Source: Phycisphaeraceae bacterium (GTDB taxonomy: Bacteria > Planctomycetota > Phycisphaerae > Phycisphaerales > UBA1924). Taken from it: a stretch of DNA of 64,000 bases. The stretch is taken from assembly GCA_020639195.1 (NCBI GenBank), contig JACKHB010000003.1, forward strand, positions 619,571 through 683,570, written 5' to 3'. Positions 42,570-51,273 of this stretch are shown in pieces. The notes under the pieces were generated by a model. That model saw only the letters and a program-made list of their open reading frames with translations. It did not search any database and was not told the DNA's origin. Position 1 is the stretch's first letter, and every line of letters starts with the position of its first letter. The translations under genes and the position numbers were made by a program.

Positions 42570-43628
42570 TTACCGAGACGATTCGTGCGGCGATGCGCCG
42601 GTGGGCCTGTGCAGGTCGATCACGACGGGGTAGTGGTCGGAGGCGTATCCGGGAGGGGGCTCGGAGCGCCAGTCCTGGCCGTCCATGCGACCGATGGTTC
42701 CGAGGACGAAGCGGGACTGGCGGATGGCGAGGTCCGCCGCGGCGGGGTTCATGAGGATGTGGTCGATCCGGCGGCCGGATGCGTGGGAAATGGAGCGTGG
42801 GTCGGCCTGCGGGGCGTCGTCGAAGGCGTCGATGAATCCGGCGTCTCGGTAGGTTTCGAGGGGCGGTCCGGCGGAGACCTCGTTGAAGTCTCCGAGAACG
42901 AAGATGGGCCGGTTGGGGAGGGATTTCTCAAGATCCGACAGGATCTCCACGGCGCCGCGGGCTTCGGCCTCTCGCCAGTATCCGGCGGGCCTGCCGGACT
43001 TGTGATGGACGACAACGAGCGTGATCGTCGGGGCCTGGTCCGGCGGGCCGTCGTAGACGCCCGCGACCATCACGTCGACGCGGAGCGGGGAGCGATGGAA
43101 GACGATGGGCTCACCGGCGTGCCAGTTCTCGCTGTCGCCGTACTTGTCGGGATGGACACCGCCGAGGGGGCGGCGGACCCAGTTCTCGACGTGGGTGATG
43201 GGATAGCGGCTGAGGACGGCCTGCTCGATGCCGCGCTCATCGCCGGCGTCGATGGAGGCGAGGTGGGCGTAGCCCATGTCGGAGAGGTAGTGGTCGCGGA
43301 ACTCGGCGAGCGCGTGCTCGTTCTCGATTTCCTGGAGGGCGATGATGTCGGCGTCGATGCGGTGGATGGCGCGGGCGAGGGCCTCGAGTCGCTCGGCGGC
43401 GACCGTCATGGTGGCGTCTTCCTGCTGTCCGGAGAGGGCGGGGTCGTCCACGTCGTCGAAGAGGTTCTCGACGTTGTAGGTGGCCAGGCGGATGGCACCG
43501 GGGGTGCGAGCCTTGGGCTCTTTCTGGCCGTATCGGATGAGGAAGTCGAGATCGCCGTCGTTCTGGGCCGCGACGGGGGGCGCGAGAAGGGCGAGAACGG
43601 CGAAGAGGAGGGTGAATGTGCGGGTCAT
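42570..43628 (-). CDS. Secreted endonuclease/exonuclease/phosphatase-family protein
   Basis: The 352-residue protein has a Sec signal (TFTLLFAVLALLAPPVAAQ) and the EEP fold motifs in order: LATYNVENLFDD, DIIALQEIEN, VVHHKSG, VLGDFNEVS and a final ASDHYPV. These are the metal-binding and catalytic residues (Asn, Glu, Asp-x-Asn, Asp-His) of DNase I and phosphodiesterase-like enzymes. Substrate is unknown: extracellular DNA, phospholipid or sphingomyelin-type phosphodiesters are all possible. It is divergent from ispH with 114 bases between the starts. Confidence 0.9.
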   Translation of the reverse strand: MTRTFTLLFAVLALLAPPVAAQNDGDLDFLIRYGQKEPKARTPGAIRLATYNVENLFDDVDDPALSGQQEDATMTVAAERLEALARAIHRIDADIIALQEIENEHALAEFRDHYLSDMGYAHLASIDAGDERGIEQAVLSRYPITHVENWVRRPLGGVHPDKYGDSENWHAGEPIVFHRSPLRVDVMVAGVYDGPPDQAPTITLVVVHHKSGRPAGYWREAEARGAVEILSDLEKSLPNRPIFVLGDFNEVSAGPPLETYRDAGFIDAFDDAPQADPRSISHASGRRIDHILMNPAAADLAIRQSRFVLGTIGRMDGQDWRSEPPPGYASDHYPVVIDLHRPTGASPHESSR

Positions 43629-43742
43629 GGAAAGGGTCCGAGTGGATCAGAGGGTATCTGGGCAGCGCTGGATCGCGGGGGAACGCCGGGCCGTGAGAAT
43701 AGGATTGACCGGATCTTTGCGCTTGGTGAACGGGGAGCGTGG

Positions 43743-44747
43743 ATGCGGCTGATTCTGGTGAATCCCCGGGGCTTCTGCGCGGGCGTGCGGATGGCCGTCG
43801 ACGTGGTGGACCAGGTGCTGGACCTGCTGCCGGGCGAGACGATCCACGTGTTCCACGAGATCGTGCACAACCGGCACGTGGTGGGGCGGTTTCGGGATCG
43901 TGGCGTGCGGTTCGTGGAGGACCTGGACGAGGTGGCGCGCGGGGGCATCGTGGTGTTCAGCGCGCACGGCGTGAGCCCGGCGGTGCGCGAGCGGGCGCGG
44001 GAGCGCGGGCTGTTCACGATCGACGCGACGTGCCCGCTGGTGACCAAGGTGCACTCTGAGTGCGTTCGATATGCGCGGCAGGGGTACCAGATCCTGCTGA
44101 TCGGGCACCGGGACCACCAGGAGGTGATCGGGACGATGGGCGAGGCGCCCGAGGCGGTGCGGGTGGTCGAGTCGGTGGAGGATGTGGCGAGGCTGGAGGT
44201 GCGGGATCCGGGGCGGCTGGTGTACCTGATGCAGACGACGCTCTCGACGGATGATGCGGGCGCGATCGTCGAGGCGCTGCGGGCGCGGTTCCCGGAGATC
44301 CACTCGCCGCCGAGCGATGACATCTGCTATGCGACGACGAATCGGCAGAGGGCGGTGCGGGAGGTGGCGCCGGAGTGCGACTGCGTGCTGGTGGTCGGGT
44401 CGCGGAACTCTTCGAATTCGGTGCGATTGACGGAGATCGCCGCGAACGCGGGGACGAGGGCGAGGCTGATCGATGACGCGGCGGATCTGGACTTCGGGTG
44501 GTTCGGTGGCGATGAGGCGGTGCTGGTGACGGCTGGGGCGTCGGCGCCGGAGGACCTGGTGGCGGGGGTGTGCCGGGCGCTGCTGGGGCGGTTCGGCGGG
44601 ACGCTCGAGACGCGGGAGTTGGTGGATGAGTCGGTGGAGTTCAACCTGCCGGTGACGCTCAAGCGGATGATGCGCGAGCGGGGACGCGAGCCGATGAAGG
44701 TGCGTGTGGAGGCGCCGCGGGTTGGTGGGGCGGAGTATGGGGAGTAG
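43743..44747 (+). CDS. ispH: 4-hydroxy-3-methylbut-2-enyl diphosphate reductase
   Basis: IspH is the last enzyme of the MEP isoprenoid pathway, a [4Fe-4S] reductase yielding IPP and DMAPP. The 334-residue protein has PRGFCAGV with Cys12, FSAHGVSP, the second cluster cysteine in DATCPLVTK, and the third-ligand region CYATTNRQ. GSRNSSNSVRL and TAGASAPEDL also match. GGGGAG precedes the ATG at 43743. The frame upstream runs antisense to the EEP nuclease. It is a housekeeping gene next to a foreign-looking insert. Confidence 0.95.
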   Translation: MRLILVNPRGFCAGVRMAVDVVDQVLDLLPGETIHVFHEIVHNRHVVGRFRDRGVRFVEDLDEVARGGIVVFSAHGVSPAVRERARERGLFTIDATCPLVTKVHSECVRYARQGYQILLIGHRDHQEVIGTMGEAPEAVRVVESVEDVARLEVRDPGRLVYLMQTTLSTDDAGAIVEALRARFPEIHSPPSDDICYATTNRQRAVREVAPECDCVLVVGSRNSSNSVRLTEIAANAGTRARLIDDAADLDFGWFGGDEAVLVTAGASAPEDLVAGVCRALLGRFGGTLETRELVDESVEFNLPVTLKRMMRERGREPMKVRVEAPRVGGAEYGE

Positions 44748-44831
44748 GAGGGGTTGTGAGCGCGAAGGGAAGGCGATCTCGGAGCGACGCAGAGAGGATT
44801 AGCAGACGAGAAACACGGTAGGGGCGCCCGC

Positions 44832-45917
44832 ATGTCCGAGATTCCCCGTTGTCCGAGATGTGGATTCACATACGCGATCGAAGAGCGAGAGGGCGTGATG
44901 GTCTGTAGGCACTGTGTCAGTACTCCTGACGACGGCTTCTACGGTGCGCCGAAGGCACGCCTAAGCGTAACGTCGACATGTATCTTGTTCAACACGGCGA
45001 TAGAACGCCTTGGTAGCGTGTTGCATAAGCACGGCCAGTGTGATGCCCAGTTGGGGGAGGCAGATGCTAAAGGGAGCCTGGTATCGCTTCATTTGACGTT
45101 AGTAAATCACATTGAACATAGACGGCCTCTAGCGGCGCTCAGGGTGTTCATCGAGAGTCTTCTGTGGAGGTTGCATCATGCAAGACCAGAGGACAAGGCA
45201 TCACAAACAACACATGATATCTACCTCACTTACGGCGATGGTGGCATAGTAAAGAATGAAGTTAGCGTATTGTGGGAGCAGTTCTGGGTCTTGCTTCGAA
45301 TCCTCCCACGGATCGGCGAGTCTGACTTACTGGCAGAACTGTTTCTGCTTTGCTTCGAGAGGCAAGCGTGCACGTTTGATACCGCGAGGGAGGCAATTCC
45401 GGGCCTAGTATCATCGACCAGTGCTGAGGCGATTGAGGCAGCTGTGTCTGTCGTCGAAGAAGCGGAGCCTTTCGCAGATGAGGTTCGCGTGGGGCGGCTG
45501 AGGCTGCGTGAAATGGAGTTGAAGAGCGAAGAGCGGAGACTCGATAGTCTCTCTGGAGCGGAGTTTGAATCGATCGCTGCCCAAACATTCGAGAAGTTGG
45601 GATTCGGCGCAAAGCACTTGGGTGGGGCAGGAGATTATGGCGGCGACATCTTGCTTAACGCTGTGGACGGTACGAGAATTGTGGTCCAGTTGAAGCGACG
45701 AAGTGGACGTGTGAATCTTAAGGCCGTTCAAGAGGCTCACGGTGCAGTAGCGTATTATGGGGCTGATCTGGGCATTGTGATGTGTACTGGCGGGTTCTAT
45801 CCAAGTGCGTCGTCGCTAGCTGCGCGCTGTGGCGTTGAACTCTGGGGCCGGTCGGAGATAACAGAGTTTCTTGGAGGGAGTATGAGATTCAGTGGAATAG
45901 CTCATCTTGCCAGGTAG
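44832..45917 (+). CDS. Mrr-like putative restriction endonuclease with N-terminal zinc ribbon
   Basis: The 361-residue protein starts with a zinc ribbon (Cys7, Cys10, Cys25, Cys28: CPRCG and CRHC). It ends in a PD-(D/E)XK nuclease of the Mrr type: EFESIAAQTFEKLGFG near 245, GDYGGDILL near 266 and VVQLKRR near 284, giving the E, D and QxK set. The region between (about 40-230) has no recognised domain. The base composition is about half GC, while neighbours are far richer, and codon use differs. It lies between ispH and rlmN with only 9 bases before rlmN, so it looks acquired. No methylase or partner is next to it. Mrr-type proteins cut foreign or modified DNA. Confidence 0.82.
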   Translation: MSEIPRCPRCGFTYAIEEREGVMVCRHCVSTPDDGFYGAPKARLSVTSTCILFNTAIERLGSVLHKHGQCDAQLGEADAKGSLVSLHLTLVNHIEHRRPLAALRVFIESLLWRLHHARPEDKASQTTHDIYLTYGDGGIVKNEVSVLWEQFWVLLRILPRIGESDLLAELFLLCFERQACTFDTAREAIPGLVSSTSAEAIEAAVSVVEEAEPFADEVRVGRLRLREMELKSEERRLDSLSGAEFESIAAQTFEKLGFGAKHLGGAGDYGGDILLNAVDGTRIVVQLKRRSGRVNLKAVQEAHGAVAYYGADLGIVMCTGGFYPSASSLAARCGVELWGRSEITEFLGGSMRFSGIAHLAR

Positions 45918-45926
45918 TGAAGCGGA

Positions 45927-47129
45927 ATGGCGGAGTTGAAGAGTGACCACATCTTCCAGCACACGCCCGAGAGTCTGCGGGCGTGGTTCGAGGCGCGCGG
46001 GCTGCCGGGGTATCGCAGCGCGCAGGTGCTCGAGTGGGTGTATCGAAAGGGGGTGGTCGATCCCGGGGCGATGACCAACCTGGGCACGCGGGATCGGGAG
46101 ATGCTGCGCGAGGAGATGGCGTTCGGGTCTGGGGAGGTGATCGGGAGCCAGCGCGCGACGGATGGGACGCTCAAGCTGCTGGTGGAGTGGGCAGAAGGGG
46201 CGTCGCTCGCCGGGCGCGCCGCGGGGGATGAGGCGCGCGAGGGACGGGTCGATGGAGCGCGTGAAGGGGGAGTGGGCTTGCGGGTGGTCGGGGATTCCTC
46301 GCGCCAGACCGAGTGCGTGATGATCCCGAGCGAGGATGAGACCCGATCGAGGCGGACGGCGTGCATCTCGTCGCAGGTCGGGTGCCCGGTGGGGTGCCGG
46401 TTCTGCGCCTCGGGGCTGGGCGGGCTGGATGGGAACCTGAGCGCGGGGCGGATCGTCGAGCAGGTGTGGCTGCTGAATGAGATGCTCAGAAGGGAGCGAG
46501 GGAGCGACGAGGCGGAGGAGGGGGGCGCGGGCGTCACCAACGTCGTGTTCATGGGGATGGGTGAGCCGCTGGCCAACTTTCAGAGCGTGCTGCACGCGGT
46601 GCGGACGATCGCGGCGCCGTGGGGGATGGGGATCGGGGCGCGGCGGATCACGATCTCGACGGTGGGGATGCCGCGGGCGATCGAGAGGCTGGCCGAGCAG
46701 CTCGAGCTGCCGGTGACGCTGGCGCTGTCGCTGCACGCGCCCAACGATGCGCTGCGGCGCGAGCTGATCCCGTGGGCGGAGTACGCGACGATCGAGGAGC
46801 TGCTCGCGGCGTGTTCGCGGTGGTTCGAGAAGACAGGGCGGGAGATCACGCTGGAGTACATCCTGCTGGGCGGGGTGAATGACCGGGCGGAGCACGCGCG
46901 GGAGCTGGCGGGGCTGGCCCGGACGCTGCGGGCGAATGTGAACCTGATCCGGTACAACGAGGTGGCGGGGCTGCCGTTTGCGCGGCCTCGAACGCAGGAC
47001 GTGCGTGATTTCCAGGGGATCCTGCGGCAGCGGGGGGTCAATGCGCACATCCGGGCGAGCCGGGGGCGGGATATCGCCGCGGCGTGCGGGCAGTTGAGGC
47101 ACGAGGGGGTGGCGCAGAGGGGCGGGTAG
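45927..47129 (+). CDS. rlmN: 23S rRNA (adenine(2503)-C2)-methyltransferase
   Basis: RlmN is a radical-SAM enzyme that methylates A2503 of 23S rRNA and A37 of some tRNAs. The 400-residue protein has CPVGCRFC (Cys153, Cys157, Cys160), GMGEPLANF and ISTVGMPRAI. ALSLHAPNDALR and the C-terminal RGRDIAAACGQL with the catalytic cysteine also match. An Ala/Gly/Glu-rich insert of about 30 residues (around WAEGASLAGRAAGDEAREG) is not normal for the family, and a second short Glu-rich insert precedes GVTNVVFMG. Its start is 9 bases after the Mrr-like stop, so the insertion of that gene was clean. Confidence 0.95.
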   Translation: MAELKSDHIFQHTPESLRAWFEARGLPGYRSAQVLEWVYRKGVVDPGAMTNLGTRDREMLREEMAFGSGEVIGSQRATDGTLKLLVEWAEGASLAGRAAGDEAREGRVDGAREGGVGLRVVGDSSRQTECVMIPSEDETRSRRTACISSQVGCPVGCRFCASGLGGLDGNLSAGRIVEQVWLLNEMLRRERGSDEAEEGGAGVTNVVFMGMGEPLANFQSVLHAVRTIAAPWGMGIGARRITISTVGMPRAIERLAEQLELPVTLALSLHAPNDALRRELIPWAEYATIEELLAACSRWFEKTGREITLEYILLGGVNDRAEHARELAGLARTLRANVNLIRYNEVAGLPFARPRTQDVRDFQGILRQRGVNAHIRASRGRDIAAACGQLRHEGVAQRGG

Positions 47130-47182
47130 CACGGCCGACTCGCTTGGGAAGGCCGGGGCACACGTCTTCATATCGTTGGGGC

Positions 47183-50100
47183 GTGGCGGATCCGCTGTTT
47201 GAGCTTGGCGGTGAGATACAGCGGTGCTACGGGGCCGATCGGGCGCGGCTTCGGCACCGGCTGCGGATGCTGCGCGCGCGGTTGCGCGAGGGCAAGCCCA
47301 TCGAGCGGGGGCTGGAGGAGCTGCGCCTGGCGGTGATGGAGTCGACTGAGCGGCGCGAGCGGCGGGTGGCCCAGGCGCCGGAGGTGACGTACCCGCAGGA
47401 CCTGCCGGTGGTGGCGCGAAGGGAGGAGATCCGCGAGGCGATCCGGCGGAACCGGGTGGTGGTGGTGTGCGGGGAGACGGGCTCGGGCAAGAGCACGCAG
47501 TTGCCCAAGATCGTGCTAGAGGCAGGGGGCGGGCGCGATGGGATGATCGCGCACACGCAGCCGCGGCGGATCGCGGCGCGGAGCATCGCGATGCGGCTGG
47601 CCGAGGAGTTGCGGTCGCCGGTGGGGCACGCGGTGGGGTACAAGGTGCGGTTTCAGGATCGCACGAGCCCGGACTGCTACGTGAAGGTGCTGACCGACGG
47701 CATGCTGCTGGCCGAGACGCAGGGGGACCGGGAGCTTCGGCAGTATGACACGATCATCATCGATGAGGCGCACGAGCGGTCGCTGAATATCGACTTCCTG
47801 CTTGGGTACCTGGCGCAGGTGCTGGAGCGGCGGGGGGACCTGCGGCTGATCGTCACGAGCGCGACGATCGACCCGGAGCGCTTCAGCCGGCACTTCGGGG
47901 GTGCGCCGATCATCAGCGTGTCGGGCCGGACGTACCCGGTGGAGGTGCGGTATCGGCCGCCGGACTCGGCGATCGAGGATGAGCGCGAGCGGACGCAGAA
48001 GGCGATCCTGCGTGCGATCGATGAGCTGGCCGAGCACGGCGAGGGGGACGTGCTGGTGTTCCTGCCGGGCGAGCGGGAGATTCGCGAGGCGGCCGAGGCG
48101 CTGCGCAAGCATCATCCCAAGGGGACGCAGGTGCTGCCGCTGTTCGCGCGGCTGAGCGCCGAGGAGCAACAGCGGATCTTCGAGACGCACCGGGATCGGC
48201 GGGTGATTCTGGCGACCAACGTGGCCGAAATGAGCCTGACGGTGCCGGGGATTCGGTACGTGGTGGATACGGGCACGGCGAGGATCGGCCGGTACAGCCA
48301 CCGGACGAAGGTGCAGCGGCTGGAGGTGGAGCCGATCAGCCGGGCGAGCGCGGATCAGCGCAAGGGTCGGTGCGGGCGGATCGGGCCGGGCGTGTGCGTC
48401 AGGCTGTACGGCGAGGATGAGTTCGACAAGCGGGACGAGTTCACGCAGCCGGAGATCCTGCGGTCGAACCTGGCGGGCGTGATCCTGCGGATGAAGTCGC
48501 TGCACCTGGGGCGGGTGGAGAAGTTCCCGTTCGTGGAGGCGCCCGATGCGCGGATGATCCGCGAGGGGTACCGCACGCTACACGAGCTTGGCGCGGTGAC
48601 GGAGGAGGGGGAGCTGACGGCGCTGGGGCAGCGGCTGGCGCGGCTGCCGATCGATCCGCGGATCGGGCGGATGGTGCTGGCGTCGGATGAGGCGGGGTGC
48701 ATGGCGGAAGTGCTGGTGATCGCGTCGGCGCTGTCGGTGCAGGATCCGCGGGAGCGACCGGCGCTCAAACGCGATGAGGCGGATGCGGCGCACAGCGTGT
48801 TCGAGGACGAGCATTCGGATTTTCTGACGCTGATCAATCTGTGGCGGGCGTACCACGAGCGGGGGAGGCACCTGTCGCAGCGGAAGCTGGGGGCGTGGTG
48901 CCGCGAGCATTTTCTGTCGGCGGCGCGGATGCGCGAGTGGCACGATGTGCATGCGCAGCTCCGCGAGCTGTCGGGGCAGATGGGCCTGCACGCGTCGGGG
49001 GATGAGGCGGATGCGGAGGCGGTGCACCGGGCGCTGCTGAGCGGGCTGATCTCGAACATCGGGACGCTGGCGGAGGGTTCTGAGTATGCGGGGGCGCACG
49101 GGACGCGGTTCCATCTGTTTCCCGGGTCGGTGCTGTTCGAATCGCGGCCGCGATGGGTGATGTGCGCGGAGCTCGTGCGGACGACGCGTCTGTACGCGCG
49201 GACGGTGGCGCCGATCAAGCCGCAATGGGTCGAGCCGTACGCGGGGCACCTGATCACGCGCAAGTATGGGCCGGCGCGGTGGGACAATCGTCGCGCACGG
49301 GTCGTGGCCGATGAGAGCGTGTCGCTGTATGGGCTGGAGCTGATCCCTCACCGGGAGGTGGCGTACGGGGCGATCGATCCGGTGGTGTCTCGCGAGGTGT
49401 TCATCCATCACGCGCTGGTGGAGGGAGAGCTGCGGACGCGCGGGGCGTTTGTCAAGCACAACCAGCGGTTGATCGAGGGCATCACGAGGATGGAGGAGCG
49501 GCTGCGCCGGAGAGATCTGCTGGCGGACAACGCGGCGCGATTCGCGTTCTTCGATCGGATCGTTCCGCAGGGGGTGTATTCGGGGGAGGCATTCGAGGCG
49601 TGGCGGCGGACGGCCGAGCGAGCGGATCCAGAGATTCTGTTCATGGGCGAGGAGGACCTGCTGGCGCATCGGCCGGCGCCCGAGCAGCTCGAGCAGTTCC
49701 CCCGGTCGATGCGGGTCAATGGATCGACGCTGTCGCTGTCGTACCGCTTCGAGCCCGGGGCTCCCGACGACGGTGTGACGATCACGGTGCCGGCCGAGGC
49801 GCTGTCGTCGATCGAGGAGCGGGATGTGGATTGGGGCGTGCCGGGGCTGGTGCGCGACAAGGCCGTCGAACTGGTCAAGACGCTGCCGAAGGAGTACCGG
49901 CGGCAGATCGGGCCGGGCCCGCAGTTCGTCGATGAGTTCCTGGCGTCGGAGCCGGCCCGCCACGTGCCGCTGGCGCGGGCGATGTCGGAGTTTCTGGTGC
50001 GCAAGACCGGCACGCTGATTCCCGAGCACATCTGGGCGGAATCGCGCGTGGCCGAGCACCTGCGTCCGATGTACCGCGTGGTGGACGATGGGGGCCGGGT

Positions 50101-51067
50101 GCTGGCGACCGGGCGCGAGATCAAGCGCCTGCGGGCGGATCTGGTGGGCACGCTGCGCGAGCGCGCGGGGATCGTGCGCAGCCCCGCGCACGAGGCGGAT
50201 GGGCTGAAGGCGTGGACCGTGGGGGACCTGCCCGAGTCGGTCGGGCTTGAGCGAGGCGGCGTGCGGGTGACGGCGTTCCCGGCGATGATCGATCGGGGCG
50301 ACGGGGTCGATGTTCGACTGTTTGATGATCCGGCTCGTGCGGCGCAGGAGCAGCGCCGGGGCGTGCTCAGGCTGCTGCGACTGTCCACACGGGACGACGT
50401 GGAGCGATTGACGCGTCGTCTTCCCGACCTGGATCGCGCGGGACTTCTGTACGCCGCGGTCGGGCCAGCCACGGACATTCGTGAGGACGTGATCCTTGCG
50501 GCGCTGGACGAGGCGGTGATCGGCAGGGATGTGCCGCGCACGCGTGCGGCGTTTGACGCGGCGGTCGAGCGGGTGTGGGGGAGTTTCCCCGCGGCGTGTG
50601 CCGAGGTGTGCCGCGTTGTTTCGGCGGTGCTTGCGGAGCGACAGTGGCTTGTGCTGGAATTGGAGCACGATCGCCCCGCGGCGTGGCAGGCGGCGATCGG
50701 GGACCTGCGGTCGCAGTTGTCAAGGTTGATGCCGGCGCGATTTGCCTCCGGGCGAAGCCTGCCAGCGCTGCGTGACGTCTTGCGGTATCTACGGGCGATG
50801 CGGGTCCGGGTCGAGCGATTGGCGCGGGGTGGGTTTGATCGAGATGGACGGGCGCTGGCGGAGGTGGCGAGGTGCGAGCGGGCATTGCACGAGGTGGCGA
50901 CGCGGGGCAGCGCTCCGGCCTTTGCCCGGGACATTGAGGAAGTTCGCCGATGGATTGATGAGTTGCGCGTCGGGTTGTTCGCCCAGGACCTGGGAACGGC
51001 GGGGCCCGTGTCGGCCAAGCGAGTGCTGCAGATGGTTGATGCGCTGGCGAAGCGCGTTCCGGCCTGA
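47183..51067 (+). CDS. hrpA: ATP-dependent RNA helicase HrpA
   Basis: The 1294-residue protein matches HrpA (DEAH/RHA family) in size and order. Walker A is GETGSGKST near residue 97, followed by DEAH at about 194, TSAT and QRKGRCGR. HA2, OB-like and long C-terminal domains follow. HrpA unwinds RNA and resolves stalled ribosomes. The GTG at 47183 begins the conserved region; an in-frame ATG 33 codons upstream is inside the rlmN gene. It is followed by two hairpins. Confidence 0.93.
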   Translation: MADPLFELGGEIQRCYGADRARLRHRLRMLRARLREGKPIERGLEELRLAVMESTERRERRVAQAPEVTYPQDLPVVARREEIREAIRRNRVVVVCGETGSGKSTQLPKIVLEAGGGRDGMIAHTQPRRIAARSIAMRLAEELRSPVGHAVGYKVRFQDRTSPDCYVKVLTDGMLLAETQGDRELRQYDTIIIDEAHERSLNIDFLLGYLAQVLERRGDLRLIVTSATIDPERFSRHFGGAPIISVSGRTYPVEVRYRPPDSAIEDERERTQKAILRAIDELAEHGEGDVLVFLPGEREIREAAEALRKHHPKGTQVLPLFARLSAEEQQRIFETHRDRRVILATNVAEMSLTVPGIRYVVDTGTARIGRYSHRTKVQRLEVEPISRASADQRKGRCGRIGPGVCVRLYGEDEFDKRDEFTQPEILRSNLAGVILRMKSLHLGRVEKFPFVEAPDARMIREGYRTLHELGAVTEEGELTALGQRLARLPIDPRIGRMVLASDEAGCMAEVLVIASALSVQDPRERPALKRDEADAAHSVFEDEHSDFLTLINLWRAYHERGRHLSQRKLGAWCREHFLSAARMREWHDVHAQLRELSGQMGLHASGDEADAEAVHRALLSGLISNIGTLAEGSEYAGAHGTRFHLFPGSVLFESRPRWVMCAELVRTTRLYARTVAPIKPQWVEPYAGHLITRKYGPARWDNRRARVVADESVSLYGLELIPHREVAYGAIDPVVSREVFIHHALVEGELRTRGAFVKHNQRLIEGITRMEERLRRRDLLADNAARFAFFDRIVPQGVYSGEAFEAWRRTAERADPEILFMGEEDLLAHRPAPEQLEQFPRSMRVNGSTLSLSYRFEPGAPDDGVTITVPAEALSSIEERDVDWGVPGLVRDKAVELVKTLPKEYRRQIGPGPQFVDEFLASEPARHVPLARAMSEFLVRKTGTLIPEHIWAESRVAEHLRPMYRVVDDGGRVLATGREIKRLRADLVGTLRERAGIVRSPAHEADGLKAWTVGDLPESVGLERGGVRVTAFPAMIDRGDGVDVRLFDDPARAAQEQRRGVLRLLRLSTRDDVERLTRRLPDLDRAGLLYAAVGPATDIREDVILAALDEAVIGRDVPRTRAAFDAAVERVWGSFPAACAEVCRVVSAVLAERQWLVLELEHDRPAAWQAAIGDLRSQLSRLMPARFASGRSLPALRDVLRYLRAMRVRVERLARGGFDRDGRALAEVARCERALHEVATRGSAPAFARDIEEVRRWIDELRVGLFAQDLGTAGPVSAKRVLQMVDALAKRVPA

Positions 51068-51075
51068 GAAGAACA

Positions 51076-51105
51076 GCCCGCCGGATCCGCGAGGAGCCGG
51101 CGGGC
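51076..51105 (+). terminator. Hairpin just after hrpA
   Basis: GCCCGCCGG pairs with CCGGCGGGC in a 9-bp stem with a twelve-base loop, beginning 8 bases after the hrpA stop. There is no T-run directly after, and a second hairpin follows 80 bases later. Confidence 0.5.
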
Positions 51106-51186
51106 CGATCACGAGAAGTCTGCGCGGCCCTCTCGTTCTGGAGATTCGCCCCGCGGAGACTTGAGACACCCTACTGGGTCCGGTGT

Positions 51187-51216
51187 CGCCCGACCATCGG
51201 GCGTCTTCCTCATTTT
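51187..51216 (+). terminator. Hairpin with T-rich tail
   Basis: CGCCCGA pairs with TCGGGCG in a 7-bp stem with a three-base loop. TCTTCCTCATTTT follows. This looks like an intrinsic terminator ahead of the permease gene. Confidence 0.55.
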
Positions 51217-51244
51217 GCGTTTCCGTAGGCCCTGCGTGTACATT
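51215..51244 (+). promoter_or_regulatory. Candidate promoter of the OppC-like permease gene
   Basis: TTGCGT (51215-51220) and TACATT (51239-51244) are 18 bases apart, about 30 bases upstream of the permease ATG. The match to a sigma-70 promoter is partial. It lies immediately after the terminator-like hairpin, which suggests a fresh transcript. Confidence 0.4.
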
Positions 51245-51273
51245 CCGGGAGTGGGCTGCGAGGACCGGGACGG

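Noticed and set aside
43700..43730. TTGACC near 43706 as an ispH promoter
   Set aside because: No acceptable -10 hexamer at 16-18 bases.
48578..50668. 696-residue minus-strand frame across hrpA
   Set aside because: Arg/His/Pro-rich shadow of the helicase.
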